A stretch of DNA of 64,000 nucleotides from Shewanella woodyi ATCC 51908 (GTDB taxonomy: Bacteria > Pseudomonadota > Gammaproteobacteria > Enterobacterales > Shewanellaceae), in contig NC_010506.1 of assembly GCF_000019525.1 (NCBI RefSeq), positions 806,001-870,000 on the forward strand, given 5' to 3'. The notes under the pieces were generated by a model. It was not told where the DNA came from. It made no database searches and was given only the letters and a program-made list of their open reading frames with translations. A program made the position numbers and the translations under genes. Of this stretch, positions 10,101 through 17,401 are shown in pieces; position 1 is the first letter of the stretch, and every line of letters starts with the position of its first letter.

Positions 10101-10347
10101 AAACAAGATTCGTTGAGTAGATGTCAGCATAGACCTGTCCACTTTGATTAGACTGCCGACATAGGTGTAAGCGAATATACTTATTTGCCCCATCGACATG
10201 AACAAACATCAAGGTATCTGTTTCGAGATATTGTGGATGGGCTGCATCCATCTGATAGGTTCCCTCTGCATAGAGGTTATGGCTGTATATGCAAAGGAGC
10301 ATCAGGAAAATTGAACGGTTTAATAATGGCTTTAACGTCTCATTCAT
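4126..10347 (-). CDS. Giant surface protein: cadherin-like repeats plus thrombospondin type 3-like calcium repeats
   Basis: The frame extends to a GTG at 10365, but that codon lacks a ribosome-binding site. The ATG at 10347 follows AAGAAG at good spacing and gives a clean signal peptide ending near HNLYA-EG, so I use it (about 2073 residues). A unique N-terminal part of about 580 residues is followed by nine tandem cadherin-like units of about 90 residues (EDTP...NLTYTP...GADSFTFKVNDG); six in the middle are nearly identical. Next comes about 650 residues of Asp-rich thrombospondin type 3-like repeats (SDNDGI, DSDGDGI), expected to bind calcium. The C-terminus has a short Ser/Gly motif, a hydrophobic helix and RRK, resembling a GlyGly-CTERM sorting tail but without a clear Gly-Gly pair. 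Likely a secreted or surface-attached adhesin; the target is unknown. Confidence 0.8.
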   Translation of the reverse strand: MNETLKPLLNRSIFLMLLCIYSHNLYAEGTYQMDAAHPQYLETDTLMFVHVDGANKYIRLHLCRQSNQSGQVYADIYSTNLVSGKYVKNAKLADLTSTVGNISCSDPMTNPLPATPSSGEVMHYQVSSAGVYAVDLSELFDNYQRWDISVVDNVGDSVDPMANDGNLFSYLWRFDTPGSTEPYAADTRMYILAPGGFANTNYVWAADLQNFAGDIHKVLSNSIGLNPPYSGTSNSLSFSIDEKFPTYLSYPKGASPSPAPSSAAQLTDTLSFIDSAGNDNEITPNGDTIEDTGTFSFTPNATGTYAISVAALGGSYQVILQGEMQQNVTVNHVWDGKDADGNAMVPAKYDVKLTLKLGESHFVVKDVETSGGGTNNGLTILQATDETTLVGTQVYWDDTPIGGSTNLPSGTLSSLASVGTHRHTWGDFTFTSIGDLNYIDTYVYGLSSDFATEAINVNASAPTVTSNGGGHEAAIEVNEGSTLVTNVVATGGSGSYTYSIFGGDSALFNIDASGELTFLSAPDYETPLDADTNNDYLLFVRVDGGGTLEYIHQELTISVNNIPSSTPQSISVTEDTPTSITLTAADIDLDTLSYSITNSPNNGVLSGTLPNLTYTPNSDYNGADTFSFKVNDGFTDSNTATISINVSPINDTPSAGSQSIPVTEDTPTSITLTATDIDLDSLSYSLLTSPANGSLSGTPPNLTYTPAANYAGGDSFTFIANDGNLISNTASITITVSAVNDAPTSNNQSITVTEDTPKTITLIATDVEADSLTFSLISSPSKGVLTGTLPNLTYTPNLNETGADSFTFKVNDGAIDSNIATVSININAINDAPISNNQSVTVAEDTPKAITLIATDVEADSLTFSLISSPSKGVLTGTLPNLTYTPNLNETGADSFTFKVNDGAIDSNIATVSININAINDAPISNNQSVTVAEDTPKAITLIATDVEADSLTFSLISSPSKGVLTGTLPNLTYTPNLNETGADSFTFKVNDGAIDSNIATVSININAINDAPISNNQSVTVAEDTPKAITLIATDVEANSLTFSLISSASKGALTGTLPNLTYTPNLNETGADSFTFKVNDGALDSNIATVSINIDAINDAPISNNQSVTVTEDTPKAITLTATDVEASSLTFSVISAPSKGVLTGTLPNLTYTPNLNETGADSFTFKVNDGAIDSNIATVSINIDAINDAPISNNQSVTVAEDTPKAIILTAIDVEAGSLTFSVISSPSKGVLTGTLPNLTYTPNLNETGADNFTFKVNDGAIDSNIATVSINIDAINDAPIAGGQSIEMVQASSIELQLNATDTEGSPLSYVIVSSPQNGTLMGSGPNLTYQPTESFSGDDSFTFKANDTESDSNIALITILVLPDLDRDGISDSDDLDDDGDGILDVIEGDSDSDGDGIPNRLDTDSDNDGIPDSEEGLVDSDGDGIADYLDSSQDEDRDGIPDIVEGNFDSDLDGIINYLDIDSDNDGLVDGFEAGISGEDSDNDGIDDLFDVQQTKGRDTNNDGIDDDIDLIDSDSDGKPNYLDIDSDNDWIPDAIEATYARVDLDSDGITDLYDIDMTQGDDSDGDGIDDRFDIDNTGHFDADNDGISDAKLEENDNDHDGLADHIDIDSDNDGIIDTSETVAQDIDEDNDGIADIFDPDFTPGDDSNADGIIDNIQLTDSDADNVIDMHDLDSDNDGLLDINESGGTDINHDGLFDANSTQLLTPTDTDLDTIPDFIDLDSDNDGIMDITNTPAATLDKNSDGRIDLSNDDDADGIDNSYDNMPNWFGTAAPIDHDNDGIPSALDKDNDNDGLSDITEGRGDFDQDNVADYLDRDSDNDGLSDTVENNYPAPMNLDHDKDGIDNAWDVDITGGIDTDNDGIDDQFTPLNSDLDSQPNHLDLDSDNDSISDTREEVMIALSKVDNNQNGIDDTVDVEITMGVDENFDGIDDSLLTQSYIDDDDIPNFIDSDSDNDTIPDSIEGDIDSDKDNSPNFIDLDSDNDGIPDIEEGVIDTDTDGIPNYLDDDSDNDGILDRNENADTNRDGVNDRLQANTPVELVGSSSGALGFTLTLMLALFIFIRRKIL
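6514..8133 (-). repeat. Six near-identical 270-bp tandem repeats inside the surface protein gene
   Basis: Six consecutive in-frame 270-base units each encode one 90-residue cadherin-like domain starting INDAPISNNQ or VNDAPTSNNQ. Neighbouring units differ at only a few bases, with some differences shared between non-adjacent units. Divergent copies lie on both sides: two on the N-terminal side and one on the C-terminal side. This pattern indicates recent expansion or gene conversion. The exact copy number may vary between strains and may be collapsed in short-read assemblies. Confidence 0.9.
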
Positions 10348-10392
10348 CATCAGCTTCTTTTCCACTTTAAGGTAAAGGCTGGGTCAATGAAT

Positions 10393-10423
10393 GAACTGAA
10401 TTTCGATTTGATAATTTCAGTTC
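10393..10423. promoter_or_regulatory. Inverted repeat in divergent promoter region
   Basis: GAACTGAA and TTCAGTTC form an 8-base inverted repeat separated by 15 bases, in the roughly 290-base region between the divergently transcribed surface-protein and phosphatase genes. It could be an operator shared by both. No regulator is identified, and the match could be fortuitous in A+T-rich DNA. Confidence 0.25.
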
Positions 10424-10636
10424 GATTGACCTGATTATTACGAAAAATCCATTTCTTATTTCATTAAATATAGAATAGATGTTGAGTTTTAGCTTGTTGG
10501 TGTGAATGCAGAGTTCTTTTGATTGGTTTGATATCAACGGCTTCTAGTAGACTTATCTTGTTTTCTAGTCTGGCCCATTATGTAATGATGAGTGACTTGA
10601 GTGCGTATAACATTGAGATTGGAAACTTTAGATATT

Positions 10637-13522
10637 ATGGATGATGTTCAGATTAAGTGGCGTAAGTTTAAAGCATGCATAGCTCTACCTATGGCGATGA
10701 TGAGTACTCAAGCACTTGCTGATATCGGCGATACCCCCGTTATTGGTGGCGTGTTTAATGCCAGTGAGATAATGAGAGATCAAATCGTCTCCTCTTTGAG
10801 TGCATCCACTAAGCTGACTCGTGATATCACACTGTTTACCATCGCTGGTGTTTCTCTCGATGTTTACATTCTCTCTCTTCCTCTGGACAGTAAGGTTAAA
10901 GCCAGAGTTATCGGCCAACTCAGCGACCCCACTTATGCCATTCCTTTGGGTCATTTTCTCTACAGTTATTACGACCGTTATGGTGACATGAACACCCATG
11001 ATGAGTTTAAGTTGTACCTCAATAGTCAATATACGCTGCAGCAACTAAAAGGGTTTGAACATAGCTTATATCATGTGGGTGAGGAGGCTGAGATAGAGGA
11101 GAAGGAGTCTGGTACTCAAGGTAATAGTGAAGGGTTAAAAGCCGATAGTCAGTTTATCGCCTCTATGGTGACTATCTATGATGCCTTGGTTGAGATTGGT
11201 CAATGGCAGAACATGGATACCTTGCCATCGACTTATACTTATCTCACCTCTTCAGCAGAAGACCTTGAGTTAATAGATAAGATACAGCCGATCATTATTA
11301 GTTTAATGGACAAAGCCAGTGGAGGGATGGAGCCTAGCGAGATGAAAACGGCTCTGCTTGGAATTATCGAAGATGGCAAGCCTGAGCATAAACATAAAGT
11401 GAATAATAAAGCTCAGGCGTTAACCATCACACTCATCGATTTTGTTCGCCTAAACGTCCTCAAAGCCTATCGTCAATTTATCTATAAGCAGGAGCGGGAA
11501 GAGGCCCTGCATGCTTGGATGTTGGATACCTTTGATGAGGACAGCAATCAGTTAATGGTATTTCTCAGTTCACAGCAAAAACGCCGTTATGGGGTGCAGG
11601 TCGCCGTTGATGGTCTGCAGCAGGGGTTACTTGAAGGGCTGGTGGATCAAGGTAAACCTTTTATTAAATATGCAAACTCCCTACATGAGTCTCGTGACAA
11701 ATTAAAACTTAAGGGGGAGGGGGTTAATCAGCCGGAGCATGAACAACAAGTTAAGTTTATGAATCGCTTAGCCGAGCATGAGTACAAAGATCCCAACTAC
11801 CTGCCATTCTTTAAGCGCCTCTATCTTAACCATCGAGACTCTATTACTCAGGTGGGGATCTCATCCACACCGACAATCAGCGTGCGAAACCTACCTATCA
11901 TTAAAACTGGCGCCAAGGTTTCTGGAGAGAGAGGAACTGGGATCCCCAACTTTCACTTTGTCGACAGAGAGGATGATAGGGCGTATTACTTTTTTGGTAA
12001 CGATGCGCTGCAACTGGACAGGTTAATGGAGAGTCAGGGCGTTCAGACCATGTTCGATCGTTTAGCTTATCTCAATACCCTAAACTGCAATGGACAATAT
12101 GATTGGAATGCACACTCGACCTACGATGGGCTCGTCAACCTTGGGTTTGGTGAAGTGCAGCGAGATTACGGTGAGAAGCGTTGTCTTAGAGAGCTAACTG
12201 AGCGGGCTAAAGTGGAGGTGAAGTTAAGGCACTTTCGACAGGAGTTAATTGAGGATATACAAGGCTATCAGGGGATCTTCTTTCTTGATATCGTCACTAA
12301 ACTCACCAAGAGGTGGAAGATAGAGAAGGCGATCGCTGAACTGGCAAGTATGGATGGACAAGGTATGCCTGATTTCACCTTGATCTATAATCCTTGGCCG
12401 GATCATTTTGCGCATTTTACTGGGCCATTTAGTGATGAGATCATCATGCCCACTGGGGAGCTTAATCGGCTAGATCATTGGCTCGCCAAAACAGAGCAGG
12501 TCTACAAAGAGGCTGGGATCTATGATCAAACCCTCTGGGGGATGGCTGGAGATCATGGTTTAACCCCTATCTTCTATGCGCTGAATCCTGAGAAACGTGT
12601 TTTTGAAGCACTTTCAAAAGAGCAGGGATTTGAGATTGTGGTAAAGAAGATCTCCTCCGATGAGGGCGAAGGCCCTAAGATCACAAATGCACTGAACTAT
12701 TCTGGAAATCAAGCTGTTGATGTAGTTGTCGCTTCTACAGCTGGTGGCAACATGATGATGGACTTTTTCAATTCAAAAGCGGGATGGAAGTCGCAACCTG
12801 TTTACGAAGAGTTGACCCAATGGAGGCCGTTTAAGGGGGATAAACCTGTCGATATCGTGGCTGAGTCAGCAGCTAGGTTATCAGAGTCTCTTGACTACAT
12901 GGTACTGCGTGAACGTCAGTGTAAAGTGGATGATTGCAGGGTACGTTTGGTGGGATACCGTGAAGGTGTGCGTCTCGATGAATTTGTTGAACTTAAAGGG
13001 GATAAGCTGTTTTATGCTAGCCACTCTGCTAGTGAACCAAGCTTGCTTGATATCCAAACTTTAAATCCTTATCGTGTTCGCCCTACAGAGGCTGAATTTC
13101 AACATTACTTAGATTTAAAATCGCAATGTCTGCAGCAAGCCAAGGAGCAAGACAGTGCAACGTGGTGCAGTGTAAAACAGTGGCGTAAGTTGACGGCATT
13201 TACCCTAAGGCCCGACTCTGTTAATCAAATAGCAAGGCTTTATGAGGAGGATAGAGCTGGCACAGTTAATCTGTTTCCCAAAGCTGGGATAGGATTTAAT
13301 ACTAAAGTCCCTGGTCGCCACGCTGGTGAAGATTACCTTGAGAAAGATGCCTTTATCGGTTTTTGGGGCGCGCCAATAGGTGACGCAGCCACACCATTAA
13401 CCATTGAAGAGAATGGCTCACTTGCACCAACTATCTATGAATACCTAACAGGTGAAACCCTTGTGCCCGGTGAGAATGGTTGGGGGTATCCCTCTTTACT
13501 GGACAAGTTGGATATTCAATAG
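10637..13522 (+). CDS. Large exported alkaline-phosphatase-superfamily (phosphodiesterase-like) protein
   Basis: The frame opens at a GTG at 10601, but the ATG at 10637 gives a proper signal peptide (positively charged WRKFK, hydrophobic core, cleavage near TQALA-DI) and has GGAAA about ten bases upstream, so I use it (961 residues). Catalytic features of the alkaline phosphatase superfamily are visible: GERGTGIPNF near 430-439 with Thr434 as candidate nucleophile, PDHFAHFTGP near 585, GDHG at 638-641 and a late GRHAGED. These suit a type I phosphodiesterase/phosphatase with two metals. It is well above the usual 400-600 residues, with a ~390-residue N-terminal extension of unknown role. Probably periplasmic or secreted; substrate unknown. 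Confidence 0.7.
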   Translation: MDDVQIKWRKFKACIALPMAMMSTQALADIGDTPVIGGVFNASEIMRDQIVSSLSASTKLTRDITLFTIAGVSLDVYILSLPLDSKVKARVIGQLSDPTYAIPLGHFLYSYYDRYGDMNTHDEFKLYLNSQYTLQQLKGFEHSLYHVGEEAEIEEKESGTQGNSEGLKADSQFIASMVTIYDALVEIGQWQNMDTLPSTYTYLTSSAEDLELIDKIQPIIISLMDKASGGMEPSEMKTALLGIIEDGKPEHKHKVNNKAQALTITLIDFVRLNVLKAYRQFIYKQEREEALHAWMLDTFDEDSNQLMVFLSSQQKRRYGVQVAVDGLQQGLLEGLVDQGKPFIKYANSLHESRDKLKLKGEGVNQPEHEQQVKFMNRLAEHEYKDPNYLPFFKRLYLNHRDSITQVGISSTPTISVRNLPIIKTGAKVSGERGTGIPNFHFVDREDDRAYYFFGNDALQLDRLMESQGVQTMFDRLAYLNTLNCNGQYDWNAHSTYDGLVNLGFGEVQRDYGEKRCLRELTERAKVEVKLRHFRQELIEDIQGYQGIFFLDIVTKLTKRWKIEKAIAELASMDGQGMPDFTLIYNPWPDHFAHFTGPFSDEIIMPTGELNRLDHWLAKTEQVYKEAGIYDQTLWGMAGDHGLTPIFYALNPEKRVFEALSKEQGFEIVVKKISSDEGEGPKITNALNYSGNQAVDVVVASTAGGNMMMDFFNSKAGWKSQPVYEELTQWRPFKGDKPVDIVAESAARLSESLDYMVLRERQCKVDDCRVRLVGYREGVRLDEFVELKGDKLFYASHSASEPSLLDIQTLNPYRVRPTEAEFQHYLDLKSQCLQQAKEQDSATWCSVKQWRKLTAFTLRPDSVNQIARLYEEDRAGTVNLFPKAGIGFNTKVPGRHAGEDYLEKDAFIGFWGAPIGDAATPLTIEENGSLAPTIYEYLTGETLVPGENGWGYPSLLDKLDIQ

Positions 13523-13585
13523 GTGAAAATACCCAAATGATTCTTTATTGATCGTGAAACTATATAGGTAATACACAAAAGTAAT

Positions 13586-13611
13586 GCTCACTTTAGTGGG
13601 CGATCGCTTTT
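13586..13611 (+). terminator. Probable terminator after the phosphatase gene
   Basis: GCTCAC and GTGGGC pair (one G-U) around a TTTA loop, followed by a T-rich stretch. The hairpin is framed by an outer AAAGTAAT/ATTACTTT inverted repeat at 13578-13585 and 13612-13619. The T tract is interrupted, so confidence is moderate. Confidence 0.45.
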
Positions 13612-13826
13612 ATTACTTTATAAATCTATTTTAGAATTCTGGACTTTATTAGCGTTAGCTTAAGTGTGAATTCCCTCTTATTAGACCTATCAGCCTTTTA
13701 AGTTGCATTGAGTGCTTCTGTTTTATTAGCAACACAGGCACTAATCATAACTTGTTGTTAACCTGCTGTTATTGTTTTAAAAAAACTATTCTAAAAAAGT
13801 TAATTATTCCTGATGAACTCGTAAGT

Positions 13827-13842
13827 TGTGAGCTAGATCACC
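13827..13842 (+). promoter_or_regulatory. CRP-like binding site (upstream copy)
   Basis: TGTGA-N6-TCACC matches the CRP consensus TGTGA-N6-TCACA at nine of ten defined positions. It is the first of two sites whose centres are 23 bases apart, upstream of the trimeric autotransporter gene. The surrounding 469-base gap between 13523 and 13991 holds no gene that I can support. Confidence 0.6.
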
Positions 13843-13849
13843 TATAAAT

Positions 13850-13865
13850 TGTGACTTTGATCACG
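13850..13865 (+). promoter_or_regulatory. CRP-like binding site (downstream copy)
   Basis: TGTGA-N6-TCACG matches the CRP consensus at nine of ten defined positions. A TATTAT at 13918-13923 could be a -10 element; transcription from about 13930 would put this site near -72, a typical class I activator position. The placement is inference, but two good half-site pairs in tandem are unlikely by chance. Confidence 0.6.
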
Positions 13866-13991
13866 GGGTTGTTCTGCTGGGTATCACTAGGTGTATACAT
13901 GTGTGTATTTTGATGTGTATTATGGCGTCAACAAAACGGAACACTGTGATGTTCTCGTCTATTTCGCTAATACATATTTGGATCTACTTAA

Positions 13992-16406
13992 ATGAAAAAA
14001 TCTTTAATTGCTTTAGTTGTTGCAACTTCTATTTCAGCTTTGAGTGTTGCAGCTGCGCCAGTCGATAAAGACGGCCGCTATCTAAATACCGCTAAGGACT
14101 TGATTGGCTCTTTATCCTATCAGGACAAACAAGAGTACATCGCTCAGTTCAATACTCTTGAAACTCAGCAAGAAAAAGCGGCGTTCTTCAAGATGGTGAT
14201 CGTTGCTGAAACCTCAGTTGAAAACGCTGTTAACTTCGTACTTGACCGCGTTGAAGCTGGCGAAGGTACGCTTGCTGATATGGGTCTGACCGGTACTGAT
14301 GTAGAAGCGTACATGGTGGAGTCAGGTCTGCTTACAGAAGGTCGTAACGGCAATCTAGTTATCGATGACACATCAGATGCGTATAAAGCAATGAAGGCTC
14401 GCCGTAGCGAAGCATGGACGAAGCACGTTCAGTACAGCGATGACGACCCGTTCTACATCAGCCCAATCGTTGATGATAACGAGCGTGATATTCCTACTCC
14501 TGCTCCAATCTCAACTGACCTTAAAGTATCAGGCTTCAACAAGGCAATGGAGAAAGCTGGTAACTCAGCTATGATCCAGAAAGATCCTATTACTGGCGAG
14601 TATACTCTGTACCGTGAAGGTCAAGCTCCGTTAGCTCTAACTAACGAAGAAGCTGTTAAAAATGCAATGCGTGTGGTTGCGTTAACAAACACTGATGGCT
14701 ATGAGAAAGTTCTTCAAGAAATTCATGACCGTCAAGAAGTGATTGTAGATCCTGTCGATGTTGTAATTACTCCTATTGATCCAGGGTTTGGCGTAGACCC
14801 CAAACCTGGTAACCCTACTCCACATCCTGGTTACTCTACCGATGTTAAAGTCTCTGCTTTCAATAAGGCGATGGAACGTAAAGGTAGTGAAGTACAAATT
14901 TCTAAGACTGTTGATGCTGTGACTGGTGAAGCAACTTACCATTTCATTCAGGACGGTTCAGCCCCAATCGAACTAACTCCTGAAAATGCTGATAAATTCA
15001 AGAAGGCTTTAGCTAAGGCCACAAATGACCATCGTAGCGCAAAAATAGATCCTATAGATCCAGGCTTCGGTGGTGACCCTGATAAATCTCCGAAAGATAC
15101 AGGTATTGATAAGATTTTAAATGAGTTTGCTGCGGTGAACTCAAGCATTCAAGTTGTCGCTAACTCTGCAGCTAATAATTCATTATTGATTGCTGATGTT
15201 GCAGCAACTCAGAGTGCATCTAATGTTGCACTTCAGGAAGCGAGTCAAACATTACAAGCCAAAACTGGTAAAGCTGTTCAGGTTCTAGAAACGGCTCGAA
15301 ATGGTATGCAGTCAGGTGTCAATGAGCTTCATATTGCAGCAGGTAGTATGAAGACTTCACTCACAGCAGAGCTAGCAGACTTACAAGCACAGATAGACCG
15401 TTTAAATTCTGGTGATGATGGGACTAATCCACCAACGGTGGACGAAGAGCTTCGTGCTGGGCTCGTTGTTGCTAAAGATAAAGTAGAAACTGAATTAGTG
15501 GCTGTAAATAAAAGTGTTGATATCGTAGCTAATTCCGCTGCCAATAACAGTACGCTGATTGCGACGAACTCAGCTAATCAAGCTGCGACTAACGATGCAC
15601 TTAAATCTGCTGGTCAAGAGTTACAAGCTAAGACAGGTAAAGCCGTTGAAACGCTTGAGACTGCACGTTCTGGAATGAATGCAGGTGCTAATGAGTTAAT
15701 GGCAGCCCTACAAGCGATGCAAGCTCAGATGGATGCTCAAGCTAGACTGATTGCTGAGTTACAAGCAGGTGAAAACCCTGGTACTGGACTTCCTACTGGT
15801 ATTGATGAAGAGGTACGTGATGGTTTACAAACAGCTTCAGCCACCATGCAGAAAAAACTTGGTACAGCTGCAGATACGCTAAAAGCGGCTTCTAAAGGAC
15901 TTAAAAATAATAAGCCTCAGAATGGCGTTCAGCCTATTCAGCCTATTCAGCCAACAGACCCTGTTGAGCCAGTAACTCCACTTGATCCAAGAGAGCATGA
16001 ATATGGTTCAGTTGGAAACGGAGCAGCAACAGCTTGGTTAAATGAGCGTATTGACTCAGGTAAGGGGCTGATGAACGAGCATCTTGACGCAGAGTTTACG
16101 GCATTTGAAGACAAGATCACCGCTATGTATCAATCCGACATGGCATCGTTCCAAGAAGATGTTCAAGATGAAATGGATGGAGTGATGGCATCTACCCATG
16201 CCATCACTAACTCTCGTCCTTTCTTGAGTAACGGTGGTACAGCAGTTGGTGTTGGTATTGGCGCTGCTGGTGATGCTTCAGCTGTTGCGATTGGTGTTGC
16301 TCATTCGTTTAAAGATACTGGTTGGTCTGTATCTGGTTCGGTAAATGCGACTACCGGTTCAAGCTCTGATGTTAGTTTGGGGGCTGGTGTTCAGTTTCAA
16401 TTCTAA
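13992..16406 (+). CDS. Trimeric autotransporter adhesin with YadA-type anchor
   Basis: This 804-residue protein has a cleavable signal peptide (MKKSLIALVVATSISALSVAAA) and ends with a YadA-type membrane anchor: SRPFLSNGGTAVGVGIGAAGD, alternating beta strands and a final Phe. Three copies would form a 12-stranded outer-membrane barrel. The passenger lacks the usual YadA head repeats. It has two related blocks beginning FNKAME (near 180 and 285) joined by Asp/Pro linkers, then two long Ala-rich helical blocks sharing LQAKTGKAV and LETAR, which look like coiled-coil stalk duplications. Two CRP-like sites precede it and a strong terminator follows. Likely adhesion or autoaggregation; ligand unknown. 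Confidence 0.85.
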   Translation: MKKSLIALVVATSISALSVAAAPVDKDGRYLNTAKDLIGSLSYQDKQEYIAQFNTLETQQEKAAFFKMVIVAETSVENAVNFVLDRVEAGEGTLADMGLTGTDVEAYMVESGLLTEGRNGNLVIDDTSDAYKAMKARRSEAWTKHVQYSDDDPFYISPIVDDNERDIPTPAPISTDLKVSGFNKAMEKAGNSAMIQKDPITGEYTLYREGQAPLALTNEEAVKNAMRVVALTNTDGYEKVLQEIHDRQEVIVDPVDVVITPIDPGFGVDPKPGNPTPHPGYSTDVKVSAFNKAMERKGSEVQISKTVDAVTGEATYHFIQDGSAPIELTPENADKFKKALAKATNDHRSAKIDPIDPGFGGDPDKSPKDTGIDKILNEFAAVNSSIQVVANSAANNSLLIADVAATQSASNVALQEASQTLQAKTGKAVQVLETARNGMQSGVNELHIAAGSMKTSLTAELADLQAQIDRLNSGDDGTNPPTVDEELRAGLVVAKDKVETELVAVNKSVDIVANSAANNSTLIATNSANQAATNDALKSAGQELQAKTGKAVETLETARSGMNAGANELMAALQAMQAQMDAQARLIAELQAGENPGTGLPTGIDEEVRDGLQTASATMQKKLGTAADTLKAASKGLKNNKPQNGVQPIQPIQPTDPVEPVTPLDPREHEYGSVGNGAATAWLNERIDSGKGLMNEHLDAEFTAFEDKITAMYQSDMASFQEDVQDEMDGVMASTHAITNSRPFLSNGGTAVGVGIGAAGDASAVAIGVAHSFKDTGWSVSGSVNATTGSSSDVSLGAGVQFQF

Positions 16407-16424
16407 TAAATAGTTGTGGTTTAT

Positions 16425-16454
16425 AGAGAGAGCGTTCGCTCTCTCTTTCTTTTT
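16425..16454 (+). terminator. Rho-independent terminator after the autotransporter gene
   Basis: A 9-10 base-pair stem (AGAGAGAGCG with its complement) around a very short loop is followed directly by TTCTTTTT. It separates the autotransporter from the prepilin-like gene, which therefore needs its own promoter or depends on readthrough. Confidence 0.9.
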
Positions 16455-16470
16455 AAATTCTGAGAGTTAA

Positions 16471-16914
16471 ATGAAAAATCAAAGTGGTTTTACCTTAATT
16501 GAGATGATTATCAGTATTATCGTTATCGGGATTCTTGCTGTAGTGGCCTTGCCTAGATTTATACATATTAGTGATGATGCTAAAATTGCGGTTGCTGATG
16601 GTATGGCTGCATCATTTGAATCTAGTATCAAACCTGCCAGCTCTAAGCACGTAATTGAGAATAAAAAAGGCTTTATTGTTATTGATGGTTCAATTGTATC
16701 TTTCCGTTCAGATAATGAGATAAAAAGTTATCCTCAAGCAGGTGACTCAAGAGCTTGTGCTGAGCTTTGGAACAAGTTAACGGAAGGTGAGCGAGCATCA
16801 GATTTTGAAGATGAGTATATTCACTCTGTATTTTATGAGAAGACGTGTGAATATAGTATTGAAGAGCAGATATTTACCTATAACAATAATTCGGGTGAAG
16901 TTGTTCGCATATGA
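16471..16914 (+). CDS. Orphan type IV prepilin-like protein
   Basis: The N-terminus MKNQSG-FTLIEM is a class III signal peptide, cut after Gly6 by a prepilin peptidase, with Glu5 of the mature protein present and a hydrophobic alpha1 helix (IISIIVIGILAVVALPRF). The 147-residue length and a possible C-terminal disulphide pair (Cys in SRACAEL and KTCEYS) suit MSHA-type or pseudopilin-like proteins. No type IVa pilus or type II secretion genes are nearby. The downstream gene overlaps it by four bases and is probably coexpressed. It could be a minor pilin using machinery encoded elsewhere. Confidence 0.82.
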   Translation: MKNQSGFTLIEMIISIIVIGILAVVALPRFIHISDDAKIAVADGMAASFESSIKPASSKHVIENKKGFIVIDGSIVSFRSDNEIKSYPQAGDSRACAELWNKLTEGERASDFEDEYIHSVFYEKTCEYSIEEQIFTYNNNSGEVVRI

Positions 16915-17216
16915 CATCAAGTCTTTGTGATAAAAATTATAATTTAAACAATAATATGAAAAAATCAAAGCTTCCTGTAGGTGTGGATTATATCGACGGT
17001 CGCTATTATGTGAGGTTGTCAGAAAGTAGTCAAACTTATGAAAACTGCTCTTTTGAATCACCGATGTTAGCTTTTACTTACAGAAGACAAAAGTTAAATA
17101 AAGTCGCTCTAGAGTCCAAAAAATTGAAAGGACACTCTACTAATAGCCTTAATAAGTTGAAGAAGATATCTTTGTTATCTGATGAGCAGATTGAGCTAAT
17201 ATTACAGTCTATTTAG
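16911..17216 (+). CDS. Hypothetical protein coupled to the orphan prepilin
   Basis: I do not recognise this 101-residue protein. Its ATG overlaps the end of the prepilin gene (ATGA), which supports translational coupling and the chosen start, although an internal ATG at 16956 is possible. The central part (GVDYIDGRYYVRLSES...AFTYRRQKLNK) has an alternating aromatic/basic pattern faintly like AP2-type DNA-binding folds, but the similarity is too weak to assign. The tail is Lys/Leu-rich. There is no signal peptide or membrane segment, so it is probably cytoplasmic. A strong symmetrical terminator follows. Confidence 0.6.
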   Translation: MTSSLCDKNYNLNNNMKKSKLPVGVDYIDGRYYVRLSESSQTYENCSFESPMLAFTYRRQKLNKVALESKKLKGHSTNSLNKLKKISLLSDEQIELILQSI

Positions 17217-17231
17217 ATAGGTTTTGTATAT

Positions 17232-17265
17232 AAAAATATAGCTATCTTAGGGTAGCTATATTTTT
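17232..17265. terminator. Symmetrical terminator after the prepilin unit
   Basis: AAAAATATAGCTA and its exact complement TAGCTATATTTTT form a 13-base stem around an 8-base loop, giving a T tract on both strands. It ends the prepilin unit. Confidence 0.85.
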
Positions 17266-17401
17266 AATTATGTCATGTTGTTCAAATGTGCTTTTCTCGT
17301 GAATCTTTTGTGATATTCAGGGCGTAGAGTCTGTGTCTCTAGTTCAAGATGTTGATATCAAATCCGATGTTAACCCTATTCATTACCATGAGAGCACAGC
17401 C

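Noticed and set aside
10601..10636. GTG start for the phosphatase gene
   Set aside because: It lacks a ribosome-binding site and would put an odd extension before a good signal peptide.
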